Assembly: GCF_024494355.1 (NCBI RefSeq)
Contig: NZ_JAKNQY010000020.1
Span: forward strand, 47,693-111,692
Reading direction: 5' to 3'
Source of the DNA: Pseudomonas sp. Q11
GTDB taxonomy: Bacteria > Pseudomonadota > Gammaproteobacteria > Pseudomonadales > Pseudomonadaceae
DNA length: 64,000 nucleotides
The notes below the pieces were generated by a model, which worked only from the letters and a program-made list of their open reading frames with translations, was not told where the DNA came from and did not search any database. This document shows positions 1-7,619 of this stretch, piece by piece. The stretch's first letter is position 1. Each line of letters opens with the position of its first letter. The position numbers were made by a program, and so were the translations under genes.

Positions 1-690
1 TTCGAAGCCGTGGTGCTCTCGGTCATGGGCGTCGATGGCTACAAGAAAGCCCTGGTCGATCTGGACAACAAAGCCCTGACCGGCCCGGACATGGTCAAGG
101 CGTTGACCGAGCTCAAGAAAGTCGCGACCTACATGGACGTTGACGGCAAGGGGCAGGACTGGAACCTGGAAGCGGCCAAGGTCATCAACGGCAAGGCCGG
201 CATGCAGATCATGGGTGACTGGGCCAAGAGCGAATGGACCGCCGCGAAGAAAGTCGCCGGCAAGGACTACGAGTGCGTAGCTTTCCCGGGCACTGACAAG
301 GCCTTCACCTACAACATCGACTCCCTGGCGGTGTTCAAGCAGAAAGACGAAGGCACCGCGGCCGGTCAGAAGGATATTGCCAAGGTCGTGCTGGGTGAGA
401 ACTTCCAGAAAGTCTTCAGCATCAACAAGGGTTCGATCCCGGTGCGCAACGACATGCTGGCCGACATGGCCAAGTACGGTTTCGATTCCTGCGCCCAGAC
501 CGCCGCCAAGGACTTCCTGGCTGACGCCAAGTCCGGTGGCTTGCAGCCGAGCATGGCGCACAACATGGCGACCACGCTGGCGGTGCAGGGCGCGTTCTTC
601 GATGTGGTGACCAACTTCATCAACGACCCGAAAGCCGACCCTGCCGACGCCGCCAAGAAGCTTGGCGCAGCAGTGCAGTCGGCCAAGTAA
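1..690 (+). CDS. gtsA: Glucose ABC transporter substrate-binding protein, C-terminal part
   Basis: This is the C-terminal 229 codons of a periplasmic sugar-binding protein. The reading frame is open to the window edge, so the true start and signal peptide lie upstream; the internal ATG at 10 is not the start. It resembles family 1 extracellular solute-binding proteins: the tail contains the typical sequence around 'GMQIMGDWAKSEW' and ends in a lysine- and alanine-rich helix. The protein should bind glucose (possibly mannose) in the periplasm and deliver it to the GtsBC permease. Two permeases, an ATPase and an OprB porin follow on the same strand, an order known for the Pseudomonas gts/glt glucose uptake operon. 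The substrate is assigned from this context and from family knowledge, not from visible binding residues. Confidence 0.9.
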   Translation, partial: FEAVVLSVMGVDGYKKALVDLDNKALTGPDMVKALTELKKVATYMDVDGKGQDWNLEAAKVINGKAGMQIMGDWAKSEWTAAKKVAGKDYECVAFPGTDKAFTYNIDSLAVFKQKDEGTAAGQKDIAKVVLGENFQKVFSINKGSIPVRNDMLADMAKYGFDSCAQTAAKDFLADAKSGGLQPSMAHNMATTLAVQGAFFDVVTNFINDPKADPADAAKKLGAAVQSAK

Positions 691-696
691 AGCAGT

Positions 697-770
697 TAGA
701 AGCTACAAGCTACAAGCTGCAAGGGGCACTGCTTATCTTGCCGCTTGCAGCTTGTCACTTGTAGCTGCCC
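697..770. repeat. Imperfect inverted repeat between gtsA and gtsB
   Basis: The arms at about 701-722 and 745-766 pair at 20 of 22 positions. The left arm contains AGCTACAAGCTACAAGCTGC and the right arm is its near reverse complement. The loop is about 22 bases. It sits right after the gtsA stop and can form a strong hairpin in the gts mRNA, which could stabilise the upstream gtsA message relative to gtsBCD. A related stretch (AGCAAGCTACAAGCAGTTAG) ends the argP gene near 41801-41820, so it belongs to a small repeat family. Confidence 0.7.
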
Positions 771-799
771 TTAGTCTTTCTCTTGTACTGGATCTTCCC

Positions 800-1708
800 A
801 TGAGTTCTGTTGCTGTGTTCAGCAAGGCCTCGCCGTTCGATGCATTGCAGCGCTGGCTACCGAAACTGGTGCTGGCGCCGAGCATGTTCATCGTTCTGGT
901 GGGCTTCTACGGTTATATCTTGTGGACGTTTGTCCTGTCGTTCACCACGTCGACCTTCCTGCCGAACTACAAATGGGCTGGCCTGGCGCAATACGCGCGG
1001 CTATGGGACAACGACCGCTGGTGGGTGGCGAGCAAGAATCTGGCGCTCTTTGGCGGCATGTTCATCGGCATCACCCTGGTGATCGGCGTGCTGCTGGCGG
1101 TGTTTCTTGACCAGCGCATTCGTCGTGAAGGTTTCATCCGCACCATTTACCTGTACCCGATGGCGCTCTCGATGATCGTCACCGGTACGGCCTGGAAGTG
1201 GTTGCTCAACCCGGGCATGGGCCTGGACAAATTGTTGCGTGACTGGGGCTGGGAAGGCTTTCGCCTGGACTGGCTGATCGACCCGGACCGTGTGGTGTAT
1301 TGCCTGGTGATCGCCGCGGTGTGGCAGGCCTCGGGCTTCATCATGGCGATGTTCCTGGCCGGCCTGCGTGGGGTGGATCAATCGATCATCCGTGCCGCGC
1401 AGATCGATGGCGCGAGCATGCCGCGCATCTACTGGAAAGTGGTGCTGCCAAGCCTGCGCCCGGTGTTCTTCAGCGCCGTAATGATCCTGGCGCACATCGC
1501 GATCAAGAGCTTTGACCTGGTGGCGGCGATGACGGCCGGCGGCCCGGGTTATTCCTCTGACCTGCCTGCGATGTTCATGTATTCCTTCACCTTCAGTCGC
1601 GGCCAGATGGGCATGGGCTCGGCCAGTGCGATTCTGATGCTCGGTGCGATTCTCGCAATCGTCGTGCCTTACCTGTACTCCGAGCTGAGGACCAAGCGCC
1701 ATGACTAG
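800..1708 (+). CDS. gtsB: Glucose ABC transporter permease, first subunit
   Basis: This 302-residue inner-membrane permease belongs to the MalF/UgpA type of binding-protein-dependent transport proteins. Hydrophobic segments are visible at about residues 26-48, 81-104, 115-136, 166-188, 224-245 and 272-295. The cytoplasmic EAA loop that contacts the ATPase lies at about 199-220 (AAQIDGASMPRIYWKVVLP). The reading frame is open further upstream to 662, but that extension runs through the hairpin repeat, so ATG at 800 is the sensible start. The gene ends with an 8-base overlap into gtsC, implying translational coupling. With GtsC it should form the channel for glucose import driven by GtsD. Confidence 0.93.
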   Translation: MSSVAVFSKASPFDALQRWLPKLVLAPSMFIVLVGFYGYILWTFVLSFTTSTFLPNYKWAGLAQYARLWDNDRWWVASKNLALFGGMFIGITLVIGVLLAVFLDQRIRREGFIRTIYLYPMALSMIVTGTAWKWLLNPGMGLDKLLRDWGWEGFRLDWLIDPDRVVYCLVIAAVWQASGFIMAMFLAGLRGVDQSIIRAAQIDGASMPRIYWKVVLPSLRPVFFSAVMILAHIAIKSFDLVAAMTAGGPGYSSDLPAMFMYSFTFSRGQMGMGSASAILMLGAILAIVVPYLYSELRTKRHD

Positions 1709-2546
1709 TCTCGCTGCAAAACCATCCATCAGCCTGAGTCGCATCGCGATCTATGCGGTACTGATCCTCGCCGTATTGCTTTACCTGGTGCCGTTGGTGG
1801 TCATGCTATTGACCAGCTTCAAGACACCGGAAGACATCAGCACCGGCAACCTGCTGAGCTGGCCGACCGTGGTCACCGGCATCGGTTGGGTCAAGGCCTG
1901 GGCCACGGTTGATGGGTACTTCTGGAACTCGATCAAGATCACCGTCCCGGCGGTGCTGATCTCCACCGCGATCGGTGCATTGAACGGCTACGTGTTGTCG
2001 ATGTGGCGCTTTCGCGGTTCGCAGTTGTTCTTCGGCCTGTTGCTGTTCGGGTGCTTCCTGCCGTTCCAGACCGTCCTGCTGCCAGCCTCGTTCACCCTCG
2101 GCAAGATGGGCCTGGCCAGTACCACCACGGGTCTGGTGTTCATACATGTGGTCTACGGCCTGGCGTTCACCACGCTGTTCTTCCGCAACTACTACGTGAG
2201 CATTCCCGATGCGCTGGTGAAGGCGGCGCGGCTGGACGGTGCGGGTTTCTTCACCATCTTCCGGCGGATCATCCTGCCGATGTCCACGCCGATCATCATG
2301 GTCTGCCTGATCTGGCAGTTCACTCAGATCTGGAACGACTTCCTGTTTGGCGTGGTGTTCTCCAGCGGCGATTCGCAGCCCATCACGGTGGCGCTGAACA
2401 ACTTGGTCAACACCAGCACCGGGGCCAAGGAATACAACGTTGATATGGCGGCGGCGATGATCGCCGGGCTGCCGACCCTGCTGGTCTATGTGGTGGCAGG
2501 CAAGTATTTCGTGCGCGGTCTGACGGCCGGCGCAGTCAAGGGGTAA
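1701..2546 (+). CDS. gtsC: Glucose ABC transporter permease, second subunit
   Basis: This 281-residue permease is of the MalG/UgpE type. An N-terminal membrane segment (about 17-39) is followed by further hydrophobic segments, with the EAA loop at about 175-196 (KAARLDGAGFFTIFRRIILP). It overlaps the end of gtsB by 8 bases and is followed two bases later by the ATPase gene, so the three are clearly one transcript. It is the second half of the heterodimeric glucose channel. The C-terminal tail 'FVRGLTAGAVKG' is typical of MalG-like subunits. Confidence 0.94.
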   Translation: MTSLAAKPSISLSRIAIYAVLILAVLLYLVPLVVMLLTSFKTPEDISTGNLLSWPTVVTGIGWVKAWATVDGYFWNSIKITVPAVLISTAIGALNGYVLSMWRFRGSQLFFGLLLFGCFLPFQTVLLPASFTLGKMGLASTTTGLVFIHVVYGLAFTTLFFRNYYVSIPDALVKAARLDGAGFFTIFRRIILPMSTPIIMVCLIWQFTQIWNDFLFGVVFSSGDSQPITVALNNLVNTSTGAKEYNVDMAAAMIAGLPTLLVYVVAGKYFVRGLTAGAVKG

Positions 2547-2548
2547 TC

Positions 2549-3709
2549 ATGGCAACGCTCGAACTTCGCAACGTAAACAAGACCTATGGTGCCGGCCTGC
2601 CGGACACCCTGAAGAACATCGAGTTGTCGATCAAGGACGGTGAGTTCCTGATCCTTGTCGGTCCTTCGGGCTGCGGAAAATCGACGCTGATGAACTGCAT
2701 CGCCGGCCTTGAAACCATTACCGGCGGCGCGATCATGATCGGTGACCAGGACGTCAGCGGCATGAGCCCGAAGGATCGCGACATCGCCATGGTGTTCCAG
2801 TCCTACGCGCTGTACCCCACCATGAGCGTGCGCGAGAACATCGAGTTCGGCCTGAAGATTCGCAAGATGGGCCAGTCGGCCATCGACGAAGAAGTCACCC
2901 GCGTGGCCAAGCTGTTGCAGATCGAACATTTGCTCAACCGCAAGCCCGGCCAGCTTTCCGGTGGTCAGCAACAGCGCGTGGCCATGGGCCGGGCGCTGGC
3001 GCGGCGGCCGAAGATCTACCTGTTCGACGAACCGCTGTCCAACCTCGACGCCAAGCTGCGGGTCGAGATGCGCACCGAAATGAAACTGATGCACCAGCGT
3101 CTGAAGACCACCACGGTGTACGTCACCCACGACCAGATCGAAGCCATGACCCTGGGCGACAAAGTGGCAGTGATGAAGGACGGCATCATCCAGCAGTTCG
3201 GCACGCCGAAAGACATCTACACCAACCCGGCCAACCTGTTCGTGGCGAGTTTCATCGGTTCGCCACCGATGAACTTCATCCCTTTGCGCCTGCAACGCAA
3301 GGACGGCCGCCTGCTGGCACTGCTCGACAGTGGCCAGGCCCGTTGCGAGCTGCCGATGGGCATGCAGGACGCAGGCCTGGAAGACCGCGAAGTGATCCTC
3401 GGCCTGCGCCCGGAACAGATCATGCTGGCGGGCAACGAGCCCAATGGTTTGCCAACCATTCGCGCCGAAGTCCAGGTCACCGAACCTACCGGGCCGGACA
3501 CCCTGGTGTTCGTCAACCTTAACGAGACCAAGGTTTGCTGCCGCCTGGCACCGGACATGGCGCCGCAGGTAGGGGAGACCCTCACGCTGCAATTCGATCC
3601 ATCAAAAGTTCTGCTGTTCGACGCCAAGTCCGGCGAACGCCTGGGCGTTGCCGGCCAGCCGCAAGCCGACGCCCGGAGCGCCAACGTGGCGCAGTTCAAA
3701 GGCCGATGA
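2549..3709 (+). CDS. gtsD: Sugar ABC transporter ATP-binding protein (MalK/UgpC type)
   Basis: This 386-residue ATPase energises the glucose importer. Walker A is GPSGCGKST at about residues 38-46, the signature LSGGQQQ at 136-142, Walker B with the catalytic glutamate is YLFDEP at 157-162, and the switch histidine is H194 in YVTHDQ. The region after about 240 is the OB-fold/TOBE regulatory domain of MalK-like proteins. It begins two bases after gtsC. In P. aeruginosa the equivalent gene (gltK) directly precedes oprB, as here. A separate promoter for oprB is likely because a REP element and about 220 bases intervene. Confidence 0.94.
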   Translation: MATLELRNVNKTYGAGLPDTLKNIELSIKDGEFLILVGPSGCGKSTLMNCIAGLETITGGAIMIGDQDVSGMSPKDRDIAMVFQSYALYPTMSVRENIEFGLKIRKMGQSAIDEEVTRVAKLLQIEHLLNRKPGQLSGGQQQRVAMGRALARRPKIYLFDEPLSNLDAKLRVEMRTEMKLMHQRLKTTTVYVTHDQIEAMTLGDKVAVMKDGIIQQFGTPKDIYTNPANLFVASFIGSPPMNFIPLRLQRKDGRLLALLDSGQARCELPMGMQDAGLEDREVILGLRPEQIMLAGNEPNGLPTIRAEVQVTEPTGPDTLVFVNLNETKVCCRLAPDMAPQVGETLTLQFDPSKVLLFDAKSGERLGVAGQPQADARSANVAQFKGR

Positions 3710-3731
3710 AGAACAAATGGGGGAGGGGGCT

Positions 3732-3820
3732 TGTGGGAGCAAAGCTTGCTCGCGATGAACGATAGCGCGGTCATTCGAAAGACCGAGGCGCTTTCATCGC
3801 GAGCAAGCTCAGCTCCCACA
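3732..3820. repeat. REP pair (inverted) between gtsD and oprB
   Basis: Two copies of the GTGGGAGC(A/G)...GCTCGCGAT palindrome face each other at about 3732-3755 and 3796-3819, separated by roughly 40 bases. This is the REPIN arrangement seen throughout fluorescent pseudomonads. It can fold into one long hairpin and may separate the gts transcript from oprB. Confidence 0.85.
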
Positions 3821-3909
3821 CAAGCTCTTTCCCGCCGGAAGGAGTATGCGGCGAGTGGGGGACCATCCGGCGCAATCGTTGTAAACCGCGTTAGATAAAA
3901 ACAGTTAAT

Positions 3910-3917
3910 AACAATAA
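3910..3917 (+). promoter_or_regulatory. Hfq/Crc CA motif before oprB
   Basis: AACAATAA fits the AAnAAnAA motif recognised by Hfq with Crc. It lies 17 bases upstream of the oprB start, overlapping the ribosome-binding region. Binding would repress oprB translation when preferred carbon sources are present. The match is seen in the sequence; repression is inferred from known Pseudomonas catabolite control. Confidence 0.5.
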
Positions 3918-3933
3918 AGACGAGGAAGTAGGG

Positions 3934-5286
3934 ATGAAGAAGAACAACACCAACGCCCGGCGCATCTGCCAACTTTCGGCGCTTGCGGCGGCGATGACTT
4001 TGGCTGGCGGCGTGCACGCGGCTGACGCTTTCAGCGCCGACTCGCAGTGGATGACGGGCGACTGGGGTGGCGAGCGGACCAGGCTGATCGAGCAAGGTAT
4101 CGACATCAAGGCTGACTTCGTCGGTGAGATGGGGGCCAACCTCGACGGCGGTTACAACGATGACAAGACTGCGCGTTGGTCCCAGCAGTTTGGCTTGGGC
4201 GTAGCCCTCGACCTGGAAAAACTGGCAGGTTGGGGTGACACCACGGCCAAGATTCAATTCACTCGCCGTGACGGTCGCAACATCTCCAACGACCGTATCG
4301 GTGATCCACGTGCCGGCACCCTCAGCTCTTCCCAGGAAGTCTGGGGCCGTGGGCAAACCACCCGTCTGACGCAGTTGTGGATCAAACAGCAGTATTTCGA
4401 CAACAAGCTGGATGTCAAAGCCGGTTATTACGGGGTCGGCGAAGACTTCAACACGTTCCCGTGCGAGTTCCAGAACCTGGCGTTCTGCGGTTCGCAAGCG
4501 GGTAACTGGGCAACCGGCATCTGGTACAACTGGCCGATCATGCAGGCGGCGATTCGCGTCAAGTACAACCTCACGCCCGAGCTCTATGCGCAGATTGGTG
4601 CCTACAACCAGAACCCTTCGCAGCTGGAAAACGGAAACCGCTACAAGCTCAGCGGCAGTGGCACCAAGGGCACGCTCATTCCGATCGAGTTGGTCTGGTC
4701 GCCCAAGCTCAATAGCCTGCCAGGCGAATACCGTATCGGTTACTACAAAAGTACGGCCAAGGCTGATGACGTCCGCGAAGATGACAATGGCCAGGATGCC
4801 GCGACAACCGGTAACGCCTACCGTAGTCACAGCAGCAAGGATGGCTACTGGTTCGTGGCGCAGCAACAGCTCACCACCCACAACGGTGACGCCTCGCGCG
4901 GTCTGAACATTGCGGCCAACGCCACCTTCCATGACAAGGAAACCAACGTCGTCGACAACTACCAGTCGCTGATGTTCGTGTACAAGGGACCGTTCAATGC
5001 GCGTCCTAAGGATGACGTCGGGATCGGTTTCTCCCGTATCCATGTCAACGAAGATGTGAAGAAAAACGCCGAGCTGGTCAACGCAGCCAATGGTGTCAGC
5101 GACTACGACGATCCGTTGTTCTCGCCGTTGCGTGGCACCGAATACAACTACGAGATCAACTATGGTTTCCACGTGACCAACTGGCTGACCGTACGCCCTA
5201 ACCTGCAATACATCACTCATCCGGGTGGTGTGAATGAAGTCGACGATGCGCTGGTCGCCGGTCTGAAAATTCAGTCGGTGTTCTAA
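3934..5286 (+). CDS. oprB: Carbohydrate-selective outer-membrane porin OprB
   Basis: This 450-residue protein has a clear Sec signal peptide (basic MKKNNTNARR, hydrophobic core, cleavage near VHA-ADA at about residue 30). The mature part is a beta-barrel with alternating aromatic strands and ends in the terminal phenylalanine (QSVF) needed for outer-membrane insertion. The 'WMTGDWGGERT' sequence near the mature N terminus is typical of OprB. The porin admits glucose and other sugars into the periplasm for the GtsABCD system just upstream. The start has the purine-rich ribosome site GAGGAAGTAGGG. A terminator hairpin follows at 5334-5354. Confidence 0.95.
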   Translation: MKKNNTNARRICQLSALAAAMTLAGGVHAADAFSADSQWMTGDWGGERTRLIEQGIDIKADFVGEMGANLDGGYNDDKTARWSQQFGLGVALDLEKLAGWGDTTAKIQFTRRDGRNISNDRIGDPRAGTLSSSQEVWGRGQTTRLTQLWIKQQYFDNKLDVKAGYYGVGEDFNTFPCEFQNLAFCGSQAGNWATGIWYNWPIMQAAIRVKYNLTPELYAQIGAYNQNPSQLENGNRYKLSGSGTKGTLIPIELVWSPKLNSLPGEYRIGYYKSTAKADDVREDDNGQDAATTGNAYRSHSSKDGYWFVAQQQLTTHNGDASRGLNIAANATFHDKETNVVDNYQSLMFVYKGPFNARPKDDVGIGFSRIHVNEDVKKNAELVNAANGVSDYDDPLFSPLRGTEYNYEINYGFHVTNWLTVRPNLQYITHPGGVNEVDDALVAGLKIQSVF

Positions 5287-5333
5287 CGCTGTTGCGATAA
5301 GCTTCTCTCAATGTGCGCATATTGCGGATGGCC

Positions 5334-5354
5334 AAGGCTGTCCGCTTTTTTTTG
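5334..5354 (+). terminator. Rho-independent terminator after oprB
   Basis: GCGGA and TCCGC pair around a 12-base loop and are followed by a run of eight or more T. It lies about 50 bases after the oprB stop. Confidence 0.7.
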
Positions 5355-5381
5355 CGGAGTGTGTTTGGTTGGACGCTGGAC

Positions 5382-5516
5382 TTGTGGCGAGGGAGCTTGC
5401 TCCCGCTGGGTTGCGAAGCGACCCCAAAGCCATTCACTGCGGTGCCTCAGCTAGACCGCATTTGCCTTGTTTACGACTGCTTCGCAGCCGAGCGGGAGCA
5501 AGCTCCCTCGCCACAA
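5382..5516. repeat. REP pair of the GTGGCGAGGGAGCTTGC type
   Basis: TTGTGGCGAGGGAGCTTGCT at the left and its reverse complement at the right (AGCAAGCTCCCTCGCCACAA) enclose about 90 bases. Each copy carries its own GAGCTTGCTC palindrome. This is a second REP family, distinct in sequence from the GTGGGAGC type. The same kind of pair recurs at 10575-10708 and 21731-21840. Confidence 0.85.
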
Positions 5517-5568
5517 AAAATGCGTTGCAAACAGATGAGCAACTCAATGATTTCCAGGACCGCAGCTC

Positions 5569-6423
5569 ATGCATGAGCATCCGCTACAACGCTTTTTCAG
5601 ATCTTTGCGCGAGCGCCCGGTGTTTGCGTGGGAGCGCTATCAGCAACGCGATGTGCTGGTGATCGATCATCCGCTGTGTCAGGCGGTGTTCAGTCGCCAG
5701 GGCGCGCAGCTATTGCACTTCCAGCCGCGGGGTCAGAAGCCCTGGTTGTGGTGTGCGGCCAAGTGGCCACAGGTCGGGGCGATACGCGGTGGGGTGCCGG
5801 TGTGCTGGCCGTGGTATGGCCGTCATCCGAGTGAAAACGCCTGGCCGTCCCATGGCTGGGCACGGTTGATCGACTGGAAACTGCTCGACAGCCGCAGCGA
5901 TGCAGACGGTGTGCACCTGCACTGGCAGCTCCAGTTGTGCGACTGGCAGGTCGATCTGTACGCCGATCTGGGCGAGCGCATGGAATTACGCTTGAGCACC
6001 GAGCATCAAGACAGTCTGCCGTGCCAATTGAGCCAGGCTCTGCACGCCTATTGGCGTATTGGTGACGTCGGAGAGATAGCGCTGTCTGGGCTCGAGGGCG
6101 CGCAGGGTTACGATCAACTGAACCGTGCGGTTTGCCAGCAGGAAGGTGATTTGCGGGTTGAGGGCGGTTGTCAGCGGGTCTTTCAGCATGAAGGTGAATT
6201 GCAGCTCAAGGACCACGCCTGGCAGCGTGAGCTGTGCATCGACACCGGTGCCAGCGCCGATACCGTGGTATGGCATCCCGGGGCCCGGCCTTTGTTGGGG
6301 GTGAGCTGGGATGAAGTCAGCGAATTCGTCTGCGTCGAAGCGGCCAGCGGCGGCACCGACAGCTTGTGCCTGGCCCCGGGGGAGCGGGCGCATTTGAGTT
6401 TGCAGGCGCGGGTGGGGGCATAA
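5569..6423 (+). CDS. D-hexose-6-phosphate mutarotase (YeaD type aldose 1-epimerase)
   Basis: This 284-residue protein matches the YeaD-like glucose-6-phosphate 1-epimerase family. The catalytic histidine region is AWPSHGWARL (H95), preceded by the conserved 'GGVPVCWPWYGRHP' stretch at about 74-87; a second histidine sits in 'LHAYWRI'. It would interconvert alpha and beta glucose-6-phosphate, supplying the beta anomer used by Zwf. It sits between oprB and hexR-zwf, which supports that role. An in-frame ATG is at 5569, and another ATG five bases on is out of frame. No signal peptide is visible, so it is cytoplasmic. Confidence 0.85.
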   Translation: MHEHPLQRFFRSLRERPVFAWERYQQRDVLVIDHPLCQAVFSRQGAQLLHFQPRGQKPWLWCAAKWPQVGAIRGGVPVCWPWYGRHPSENAWPSHGWARLIDWKLLDSRSDADGVHLHWQLQLCDWQVDLYADLGERMELRLSTEHQDSLPCQLSQALHAYWRIGDVGEIALSGLEGAQGYDQLNRAVCQQEGDLRVEGGCQRVFQHEGELQLKDHAWQRELCIDTGASADTVVWHPGARPLLGVSWDEVSEFVCVEAASGGTDSLCLAPGERAHLSLQARVGA

Positions 6424-6451
6424 TCAAGGGTTGGGGTGTAGCAGTTGGCCC

Positions 6452-6528
6452 CATCGCGAGCAGGCTCGCTCCCACAGTAGATCTTCATTGGGCGCAGATC
6501 CATTGTGGGAGCGAGCCTGCTCGCGATG
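6452..6528. repeat. REP pair in outward orientation
   Basis: The left copy reads ATCGCGAGCAGGCTCGCTCC and the right copy is GTGGGAGCGAGCCTGCTCGC, so the pair is the mirror image of most other pairs in the window, with only about 28 bases between the copies. It separates the converging ends of the mutarotase gene and hexR. Confidence 0.8.
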
Positions 6529-6562
6529 ACGGCCTGTCAGGCGATCAAACACCCAAGTCAGG

Positions 6563-7432
6563 TCAGTTGAACTCATCCCCCACCGGATACCGGCTGGCAT
6601 TGAGGCTTTCCTTGATCTTGCGCAAATGCGGCTGGAAGTCCACGCCGCGGCGCAAGGTCATGCCGGTGGCGAGCACGTCCAGCACGGTGAGCTGGATGAT
6701 CCGCGAGGTCATCGGCATATAGATGTCGGTGTCTTCGGGCAGCGGGATGTTCAGACTCAGGGTGCTGGCCTTGGCCAGGGGCGAACCTTCAGCAGTCAGC
6801 CCCAGTACCGACGCGCCGTTCTCCCGGGCGATACGCGCCACTTCCACCAGCTCGCGGGTGCGTCCGGTGTAGGAAATGATCACGAACAGCTCCCCTGTAT
6901 GGGCCACTGACGCGATCATGCGCTGCATCAGCACATCAGCGTGGGCGGTCACCGCCAGGTTGAAGCGGAAAAACTTGTGCTGCGCATCCAGTGCCACCGG
7001 TGCCGAAGCACCGAGGCCGAAGAAGTGGATCTGCCTGGCCTGGATCAGAAGATCCACGGCGCGACTGATCAAATTGGGATCAAGGGCCTGGCAGGCGCTG
7101 TCCAATGAGGCAATGGCACTGCCAAAGATTTTCCGGGTGTAGGCTTCCGGGTTGTCGTCGGCCTCCACCGCCCGACTGACATAAGCGGCGCCGCTGGCCA
7201 GGCTTTGGGCCAGTTGCAGCTTGAGTTCCGGGTAGCCGCTGACGCCGAATGAGCGGCAGAAGCGGTTGACGGTGGGTTCGCTGACCGAAGCGGCCTGGGC
7301 GAGGGCAGCAATGCTGAAGCGGGTGGCCTGCTGTGGGTTGAGCAGGATCACTTCGGCCACTTTGCGTTCTGCCTTGTTCAGGTCTTCAAGGCGACTCTGG
7401 ATCTGTTCCAGTAAATTTCGCACGCGGTCCAT
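6563..7432 (-). CDS. hexR: Transcriptional repressor HexR (RpiR family)
   Basis: This 289-residue regulator has an N-terminal RpiR helix-turn-helix (about residues 1-77, with 'FSIAALAQAASVSEPTVNRFCRSFG' as the recognition region) and a C-terminal SIS phosphosugar-binding domain (about 125-255, 'HFFGLGASAPVALDAQHKF'). In Pseudomonas HexR senses 2-keto-3-deoxy-6-phosphogluconate and represses zwf, edd and gap. It is transcribed divergently from zwf with 187 bases between them, and a dyad resembling its operator lies in that gap. The C-terminal extension 'RYPVGDEFN' is normal for the family. Confidence 0.93.
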   Translation of the reverse strand: MDRVRNLLEQIQSRLEDLNKAERKVAEVILLNPQQATRFSIAALAQAASVSEPTVNRFCRSFGVSGYPELKLQLAQSLASGAAYVSRAVEADDNPEAYTRKIFGSAIASLDSACQALDPNLISRAVDLLIQARQIHFFGLGASAPVALDAQHKFFRFNLAVTAHADVLMQRMIASVAHTGELFVIISYTGRTRELVEVARIARENGASVLGLTAEGSPLAKASTLSLNIPLPEDTDIYMPMTSRIIQLTVLDVLATGMTLRRGVDFQPHLRKIKESLNASRYPVGDEFN

Positions 7433-7538
7433 ACAAGATTCCTAGAAAGACGGGTCTTTGATACGACCCTTTGCGGTGGCCTATCCTACTGATGGCTCCG
7501 GTGTACCACCACTCGGAATCGGTATTTTCGGAAAATGT

Positions 7539-7554
7539 TGTGGTTATTACTACA
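7539..7554. promoter_or_regulatory. Probable HexR operator in the hexR-zwf gap
   Basis: TGTGGTTATTACTACA is an inverted repeat of TGT(A/G)GT around four bases and contains the TTGT...ACA half-sites known for HexR. It lies 66 bases upstream of zwf and about 110 bases upstream of hexR. The dyad is seen directly; the assignment comes from the known autoregulated hexR-zwf arrangement. Confidence 0.6.
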
Positions 7555-7606
7555 TTTTTCCTTGAGTGATGCCTTGAAAAAAGGTATTTGTAGCTTAACT
7601 TGATAA

Positions 7607-7614
7607 AAGAACAA
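7607..7614 (+). promoter_or_regulatory. CA motif before zwf
   Basis: AAGAACAA fits AAnAAnAA and lies six bases upstream of the zwf ATG, in a leader that lacks a strong Shine-Dalgarno sequence. Hfq/Crc binding here would limit zwf translation. This is one of several such motifs in the window. Confidence 0.45.
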
Positions 7615-7619
7615 ACATC

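Noticed and set aside
3217..5220. Long antisense frame of 667 codons over oprB and the end of gtsD
   Set aside because: It is a shadow of the well-supported oprB and gtsD genes; GC-rich codon use leaves the opposite frames open. It crosses a REP pair and has no family resemblance.
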